DNA of 9,169 nt, from assembly GCA_030628575.1 (NCBI GenBank), contig DAOVQR010000021.1, positions 1-9,169 on the forward strand, written 5' to 3'. The translations under genes and the position numbers were made by a program. The DNA comes from a bacterium (lineage in GTDB: Bacteria > Patescibacteriota > UBA1384 > JAMDBS01 > DAOVQR01). The notes below the pieces were generated by a model, which saw only the letters and a program-made list of their open reading frames with translations, was not told the DNA's origin and did no database searches. Every line of letters begins with the position of its first letter. Position 1 is the stretch's first letter. Below, piece by piece: positions 6,085-9,169 of this stretch.

Positions 6085-6927
6085 ATGAAAAAAGATCAAT
6101 CAATCGTATTATTTAAACAAAAACAAATTCGTAGGAACTGGAACAGCAAAAAAGAATTGTGGTATTTTTCAGTGATCGATATTATTTCGCTTTTAACCGA
6201 ACAAGCTGATTACAAAAAAGCAAAAACATATTGGACAACCTTAAAAAATCGTCTAAAAAATGAAGGAAGTGAAGTGGTCACAAAATGTGACCGGTTAAAA
6301 ATGATGGCCATGGATGGCAAAATGCGGGAAACCGACATAGCAGACGTAAAAACATTATTGCGTCTTATTCAATCAGTTCCTTCTAAAAAAGCAGAACCAA
6401 TAAAACTCTGGCTGGCTAAAGTTGGATATGAAAGAATTCAGGAAACTACTGATCCAGAAAAATCTATTAATCGTGCTAGGACTAATTGGCAAAGCATGGG
6501 AAGAAATAAAAAATGGATTCAACAAAGAATGATGGGGCAAGAAGTTAGAAATAAACTCACTGATTATTGGAAAGATAATGAAGTCAGAAAAAAGCAGGAA
6601 TATGCAATTTTAACCAACATCATTCATAAAGAGTGGAGTGATTTGTCAATCAGGGAACATAAAAACCTAAAGGAATTAAAAAGGGAAAACCTGCGTGATC
6701 ACATGACTGATGCTGAATTAGTCTTTACCACTTTAGCAGAGCTTTCTACCCGACAAATTGCCGAGTCCATGAAAACCAAGGGGTTTAATAAAAATAAAAT
6801 TCCAGCCAAAAAAGGTGGAAAGGTAGCCAAAAACGCAAGAATTGAGCTGGAACAAAAAACAGGAAAAAAGATTATCACTAAAAATAACTATAAATTGCCA
6901 GAGAATAACAGAAAGAAATTAAAATAA
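6085..6927 (+). CDS. BRO-N/DinD-like protein (phage antirepressor family)
   Basis: The 280-residue protein begins with a BRO-N type domain (about residues 8-117): QIRRNWNSKKELWYFSVIDI, then KTYWTTLKNRLKNEGSE, LKMMAMDGKMRETDIADV, and LLRLIQSVPSKKAEPIKLWL closing with VGYERIQE. The second half, from DPEKSINRARTNWQ through DHMTDAELVFTTLAELSTRQI to GGKVAKNARIELEQKTGKK, is the C-terminal region of DinD-like and related antirepressor proteins. It contains no catalytic motif. Such proteins bind DNA and are linked to phage lysogeny control or the DNA damage response. Length and both ends look normal, so it is intact. It is bracketed by direct repeats at 5930 and 6986, as a cargo gene would be, and appears monocistronic. 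Codons include more GC-containing choices than the RM specificity gene. The family is clear, the role here is unknown. Confidence 0.85.
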   Translation: MKKDQSIVLFKQKQIRRNWNSKKELWYFSVIDIISLLTEQADYKKAKTYWTTLKNRLKNEGSEVVTKCDRLKMMAMDGKMRETDIADVKTLLRLIQSVPSKKAEPIKLWLAKVGYERIQETTDPEKSINRARTNWQSMGRNKKWIQQRMMGQEVRNKLTDYWKDNEVRKKQEYAILTNIIHKEWSDLSIREHKNLKELKRENLRDHMTDAELVFTTLAELSTRQIAESMKTKGFNKNKIPAKKGGKVAKNARIELEQKTGKKIITKNNYKLPENNRKKLK

Positions 6928-6985
6928 AAAAGATTATCACCAATATGCTTTTAAAATGGATGCAAAATGGTTTTTGGGATAGCAC

Positions 6986-7040
6986 GGGGAACTGGTTCTC
7001 TTTTAACCTGAACTTTAGCAATTTTAATCAATTTTAAGAA
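6986..7040 (+). repeat. Right copy of the direct repeat flanking the BRO gene
   Basis: The segment begins GGGGAACTGGTTCTCTTTTA and ends ATTTTAATCAATTTTAAGAA, matching 5930-5982. It starts 58 bases after the stop of the BRO gene. The copies are 1056 bases apart start to start, with the BRO gene as the only intact content between them. Confidence 0.85.
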
Positions 7041-7060
7041 ATAATTTAACTTTACAAAAT

Positions 7061-7150
7061 ATGAAAAAAATAATAGGGAAAATAAAAAAGATCTCCGCCT
7101 ACGTGAAGTATGGAAACTTCTGGCCGAGAACTTTTCTATATTTATTATAA
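7061..7150 (+). CDS. Possible 29-residue small frame or gene scrap
   Basis: ATG 7061 opens a frame reading MKKIIGKIKKISAYVKYGNF, then WPRTFLYLL, and stops at TAA 7148-7150. The basic start, the Trp/Tyr/Phe-rich end and the GC-richer middle codons are protein-like, as if the 5' end of a membrane protein gene had been preserved. There is no Shine-Dalgarno, and the middle overlaps an imperfect palindrome that may be the real feature. I do not recognise a family and treat this as weak. Confidence 0.2.
   Translation: MKKIIGKIKKISAYVKYGNFWPRTFLYLL
7092..7129. repeat. Imperfect nested palindrome, REP-like
   Basis: TCTCCGCC (7092-7099) pairs with GGCCGAGA (7122-7129) at 7 of 8 positions. Inside it, GAAGT (7105-7109) pairs with ACTTC (7116-7120). 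The left arm with its CTACG resembles the CCTACG core of the two hairpins at 7325-7388, so it may be a degenerate member of the same repeat family. Confidence 0.4.
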
Positions 7151-7199
7151 CAATATTGTATAATTTTTGTCAAATTTTGAATTATAAAAGAAATTTATT

Positions 7200-7224
7200 G
7201 GGGACAATTCCGAAATAACCTGAG
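7200..7224 (+). repeat. Degenerate copy of the GGGGAC...CCTGA repeat head
   Basis: GGGGACAATTC is followed, after seven bases, by ACCTGAG. The layout GGGGAC-NN-TTC then A-N-CCTGA matches the heads at 5930 and 6986 at equivalent spacing, with changed bases in between. The tail (TTTAGCAATTTTAATC) is absent. Confidence 0.4.
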
Positions 7225-7249
7225 AAAAACAAAAAATCAGCATAATTAC

Positions 7250-7277
7250 ATTGCAAATTTCAGATTGCAGATTGTAG
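7250..7277. repeat. Imperfect tandem of two 14-base units
   Basis: ATTGCAAATTTCAG and ATTGCAGATTGTAG lie end to end and match at 11 of 14 positions. No function is suggested; it may be slippage or a scar of repeat decay. Confidence 0.35.
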
Positions 7278-7324
7278 AATTAGTTAGATTTTAAAAACCA
7301 ACCACTATTTATTTAACCTACAAT

Positions 7325-7388
7325 TCCGCAACCTACGAGGTTGCGGAGGTTCTTGAACCCGTAAATGTGTTCGCCACCTACGGGGTGG
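7325..7388. repeat. Pair of related GC-rich hairpins with ACCTACGRGGT cores
   Basis: First hairpin: CCGCAACC (7326-7333), loop TACGA, GGTTGCGG (7339-7346), extended by one A-T pair on each side of that stem. Second: CCACC (7374-7378), loop TACGG, GGTGG (7384-7388). Both share ACCTACGRGGT (7331-7341 and 7376-7386) and are followed by GGAGG or AGGAG. Between them GGTTCTTGAACC (7348-7359) is itself a palindrome. These stand out sharply in AT-rich surroundings and look like a REP-type repeat pair or a structured RNA upstream of the antitoxin promoter. Confidence 0.6.
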
Positions 7389-7421
7389 AGGAGATAATAA
7401 TGATTAATAGTGTTAATGTTG

Positions 7422-7466
7422 TTTTGTCAAACTATTTTACATTATTAGTAAAAGATATTGACAAAA
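7422..7466. promoter_or_regulatory. Candidate operator: 9-base inverted repeat overlapping the antitoxin promoter
   Basis: TTTTGTCAA (7422-7430) and TTGACAAAA (7458-7466) are perfect inverted copies with centres 36 bases apart, and the right arm contains the -35 box. GTTAATGTT also occurs twice, at 7412-7420 and 7474-7482. Since the gene downstream carries an XRE-type helix-turn-helix, autorepression through these sites is plausible. Confidence 0.4.
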
Positions 7467-7487
7467 TATATTTGTTAATGTTATCAT
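7458..7487 (+). promoter_or_regulatory. Sigma-70-like promoter of the antitoxin gene
   Basis: A consensus -35 TTGACA (7458-7463) is followed after 18 bases by TATCAT (7482-7487), a good -10. Transcription would start about 35 bases before ATG 7531, leaving room for the strong Shine-Dalgarno at 7516-7521. Confidence 0.6.
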
Positions 7488-7515
7488 ATATGTAGAGATA
7501 TAGAATATAATAATA

Positions 7516-7521
7516 AGGAGG
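7516..7521 (+). promoter_or_regulatory. Shine-Dalgarno of the antitoxin gene
   Basis: AGGAGG lies 9 bases before ATG 7531. A second purine run, AGGGG at 7523-7527, is 6 bases before ATG 7534, so either Met could be the start; 7531 fits the stronger site. Confidence 0.6.
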
Positions 7522-7530
7522 AAGGGGAAA

Positions 7531-8241
7531 ATGATGAACTTAAAAATAAAAAAATTGCGTAAAAAACTAAGTTTAAGTGCTGCGGAAGTTGCAAGCTCAA
7601 TTGGCATTAGTCGCCCAACCTATGAAAAAATTGAGGAGGGATCAAGGGATCTGCAAGTTGGCGAAGCAATCAAGCTTGCTAATCTTTTTAGGATGCCTTT
7701 TAATGACTTAGTACTTGATACTTCTATTGAATGTAATTCATTTTATAATATTGAAAAGTATAAACAAATAATTTTATTTTGTATTAAACAAGGAGGTAGT
7801 TTAAGCGATGGTTTAATTCCCAAAACCAAGCTAGCTAAATTGCTTTACCTCGCAGATTTTGGCTGGTTTTATGGACACCTTAAACCAATGACTGGTTTAC
7901 AATATCGACGGATTCAACAAGGTCCCGTTCCGGATGAATATTTTCGTGTGGTTGATGAATTATTTGAGGAAGGTGCTATTACTATTAAACCAAGCGGACA
8001 AGCGTTAATGATTGGTGTTAATGAATCAAGTGATCAATCTAAATTATCAGTAAAGGAAAAAAAGTTTCTTAATAAGATTTGTAAGGAGTGGAGGGGTGCG
8101 CGAACCGAAGAAATTGTACAATTTACTCATAAACAGCTACCATATCAAATTTGTCGTAAAGGTGAAATTATTCCTTATGCACTAATTACCCAGGAGGAGC
8201 CAAATCGTGTCTATCAACGGCCATTACAATGTAGAATTTGA
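7531..8241 (+). CDS. Antitoxin with XRE helix-turn-helix and Panacea (DUF4065) domain, PanA-type
   Basis: The 236-residue protein has an XRE-family helix-turn-helix at about residues 5-62 (AAEVASSIGISRPTYEKIEEG, then LQVGEAIKLANLF). A Panacea/DUF4065 domain follows at about 77-225, with KTKLAKLLYLADFGWFYG (98-115) and the signature YRRIQQGPVPDEYF (125-138), ending in IPYALITQEEPNRVY. Panacea proteins are promiscuous antitoxins that neutralise unrelated small toxins encoded next to them; the HTH half should bind the promoter. The final residues QRPLQCRI lie past the usual end and overlap a downstream frame that starts at GTG 8207. This antitoxin is intact and has its own promoter, Shine-Dalgarno and possible operator, but its partner appears to be lost. 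The domain call is firm; the role as an antitoxin is from family knowledge. Confidence 0.85.
   Translation: MMNLKIKKLRKKLSLSAAEVASSIGISRPTYEKIEEGSRDLQVGEAIKLANLFRMPFNDLVLDTSIECNSFYNIEKYKQIILFCIKQGGSLSDGLIPKTKLAKLLYLADFGWFYGHLKPMTGLQYRRIQQGPVPDEYFRVVDELFEEGAITIKPSGQALMIGVNESSDQSKLSVKEKKFLNKICKEWRGARTEEIVQFTHKQLPYQICRKGEIIPYALITQEEPNRVYQRPLQCRI
8192..8197 (+). promoter_or_regulatory. Shine-Dalgarno of the toxin-like gene, inside the antitoxin gene
   Basis: AGGAGG lies 9 bases before GTG 8207. A consensus site at this spacing inside the 3' end of the antitoxin gene supports a real overlapping downstream gene. Confidence 0.55.
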
Positions 8242-8377
8242 CAAGTTTTCCAACAGACACTTTGTCAAAAAGTTTTCCAAAAAATATTCTTCGTTATTGA
8301 CCAGCATCACTAAACTTATGCGATTACCCGGTAAACGTTCGGCACGGGCCTTAGCAAACTTCTCTTTTAAATCATAA
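8207..8377 (+). pseudogene. 5' remnant of the toxin gene partnered with the Panacea antitoxin
   Basis: GTG 8207 overlaps the antitoxin gene by 35 bases, as is usual in toxin-antitoxin pairs, and has a consensus Shine-Dalgarno. The first 27 residues, including INGHYNVEFDKFSNRHFVKK then FSKKY, look like the start of a small basic toxin. From about 8288 the frame (to TAA 8375-8377, 56 residues in all) is simply the antisense of the glycosyltransferase gene, whose protein reads sensibly on the minus strand there. I infer that a deletion or recombination removed the rest of the toxin. The peptide is probably inactive. The toxin family cannot be named from 27 residues. Confidence 0.5.
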
Positions 8378-9168
8378 TCAAACTTTTCTAAATGTTTGGT
8401 CGGGAAATAAGTATCTACCCATAAGTTAAAGTTTAGAACCGTTGCTCTAATACAAAAATGACGATCCTCTCCCCTCATATTCAATGGTAAATTCACCACT
8501 TGATCGAAACGACAACCCTTTTCAATCGCATAATTAGAAATTAGATTGCAGGCTCCTAATCCTCCTACCATGTAAGTTCCTTTAACTCTGAGCATGGCTA
8601 AAAAGTCTTCAGAAATATCATACCCTCCAAATTGCCAAACTTGGGGCATTAATTGTTGATCTAATTTATCCCAACGAGTCCAAAAAATTTCAGCTATAAT
8701 ATCTCGGTCTGACAGAGCTATATGTCTTAGCGTTCGTGGATCTCGCAGAATCACATCAGAATCTAAATTAAAGACATAATCATTATCTCCAATATTATCT
8801 ACGAAAAAGTTTCGCATATAGGTTAAATTAGCGAGAGTCTGATCAGGAAATTGATGTTCTGCTAGGGGTCGTTGTGCCAAAGGATTTTGAAATTTTATCG
8901 AAGTTATTTCGATTTTTTCATATTTCTTTTTCCATTTTTTCGACCAATCAATCAATGTTTTTAATGTTTCGTCTTTCGAATCATTTTCTATGAAAAGAAA
9001 AGATATTTTTTCCTTTGGATAATCCTGTTCAACGACGGATTGTAAAAACTCTTGCAAACACCAAACTCGATTTTTCACCGGTGTACAAATTTTTATGGAA
9101 GGAAATTCTATTTTTTCAGTCCATTTTTTTAAACGAGCTGGTTTAAAAACACTTTCTCGATGTTTGGC
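8224..9168 (-). CDS. Glycosyltransferase (GT2/Anp1-like), partial at the window edge and C-terminally truncated
   Basis: The minus-strand frame stays open to the right edge, giving 314 visible residues; the GTG at 9078 is internal, because the sequence before it continues the domain (IKICTPVKNRVWCLQEFL). Seen in order: the GT-A opening strand ICTPVKNR (about 24-31), LFIENDSKDETLKTL, YMRNFF, the metal-binding DSD in FNLDSDVILRDP (about 136-138), GGLGACNLISNYAIEKGCRF, and GEDRHFCIRATVLNFNLWVD with the acidic acceptor region. It should transfer a sugar from a nucleotide sugar in the cytoplasm, perhaps for cell-surface glycans. Near the end, NRISLVMLVNNEEYFLENFL looks like the first strand of a second GT2 domain, cut off after a few residues where toxin sequence begins; the last 15 or so residues are antisense of the toxin remnant. 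The first domain looks complete. Confidence 0.8.
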   Translation of the reverse strand, partial: AKHRESVFKPARLKKWTEKIEFPSIKICTPVKNRVWCLQEFLQSVVEQDYPKEKISFLFIENDSKDETLKTLIDWSKKWKKKYEKIEITSIKFQNPLAQRPLAEHQFPDQTLANLTYMRNFFVDNIGDNDYVFNLDSDVILRDPRTLRHIALSDRDIIAEIFWTRWDKLDQQLMPQVWQFGGYDISEDFLAMLRVKGTYMVGGLGACNLISNYAIEKGCRFDQVVNLPLNMRGEDRHFCIRATVLNFNLWVDTYFPTKHLEKFDYDLKEKFAKARAERLPGNRISLVMLVNNEEYFLENFLTKCLLENLSNSTL

Positions 9169-9169
9169 A

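Larger units (their letters stand above)
6928..7530. other. 603-base intergenic region rich in repeats and hairpins, no convincing gene
   Basis: I see no supported coding gene here. It holds the right repeat copy (6986-7040), an imperfect palindrome at 7092-7129, a GGGGACAATTC repeat head (7200-7210), an imperfect tandem of two 14-base units (7250-7277), two related GC-rich hairpins (7325-7388) with a palindrome between them, and the antitoxin promoter with its inverted repeat (7422-7487). A 29-codon frame at 7061-7150 is the only protein-like stretch. Confidence 0.7.

Noticed and set aside
6928..7060. Continuation of the truncated Eco57I-type gene after the right repeat
   Set aside because: None of the frames shows the expected methyltransferase motifs or the segment that normally follows LLGQI; the rest of that gene is absent.
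7325..7388. CRISPR array
   Set aside because: Only two related hairpins at one spacing, with unequal outer arms, no repeat-spacer series and no cas gene in the window.
178..8241. UGA recoded as glycine (Gracilibacteria/SR1-type code)
   Set aside because: No intact gene contains an in-frame TGA; TGA appears only as the stop of the antitoxin and of the truncated RM gene, so the standard code fits.

Overview
The window is strongly AT-rich bacterial DNA with short spacers and genes using the standard code (no in-frame TGA inside any intact gene). It reads as an accessory, defence-island-like patch built from fragments: restriction-modification (RM) genes, a DUF3800 gene, a BRO/DinD-like gene, a toxin-antitoxin remnant and the edges of a transposase and a glycosyltransferase gene. 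The gene mix and base composition resemble Patescibacteria (CPR) or other small AT-rich genomes, but there is no rRNA or core marker gene, so this placement is a guess.

Layout. Positions 2-118 hold the 3' end of a transposase gene. Positions 178-4108 hold a type IIG/ISP-like RM enzyme in two separate polypeptides: nuclease plus N6-adenine methyltransferase (178-2013) and target-recognition half (2732-4108). Between them, at the methyltransferase/specificity boundary, sits a 232-residue protein with a winged-helix-like region and a C-terminal membrane helix (2017-2715). Positions 4101-4372 carry two broken coding remnants, one resembling the last residues of an Eco57I-type enzyme. A DUF3800 gene follows at 4377-5018. 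Positions 5201-5953 encode only the N-terminal quarter or so of a second, Eco57I-type RM enzyme. It is cut off by a repeat (5930-5982) that recurs at 6986-7040, and the two copies bracket an intact BRO/DinD-like gene (6085-6927). Positions 6928-7530 have no convincing gene but are rich in repeats and GC-rich hairpins. Positions 7531-8241 encode an XRE-HTH plus Panacea (PanA-type) antitoxin with a good promoter and ribosome binding site. A toxin-like gene starts inside it at 8207 and breaks down after about 27 codons, where the sequence becomes the antisense of a glycosyltransferase gene on the minus strand. That gene runs off the right edge and has itself lost its second domain.

How it fits together. 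The 178-4108 genes could make a working RM system from two subunits, with the middle protein as a coupled accessory or regulator. Everything to the right looks like serial insertion and deletion: a second RM gene reduced to separated pieces, a BRO cassette between direct repeats, and a TA cassette joined to a truncated glycosyltransferase gene. The most unusual feature is the RM enzyme split by a membrane-anchored winged-helix gene. Removing the interval between short near-identical repeats would put both halves back in one reading frame, separated only by a stop codon and one sense codon.
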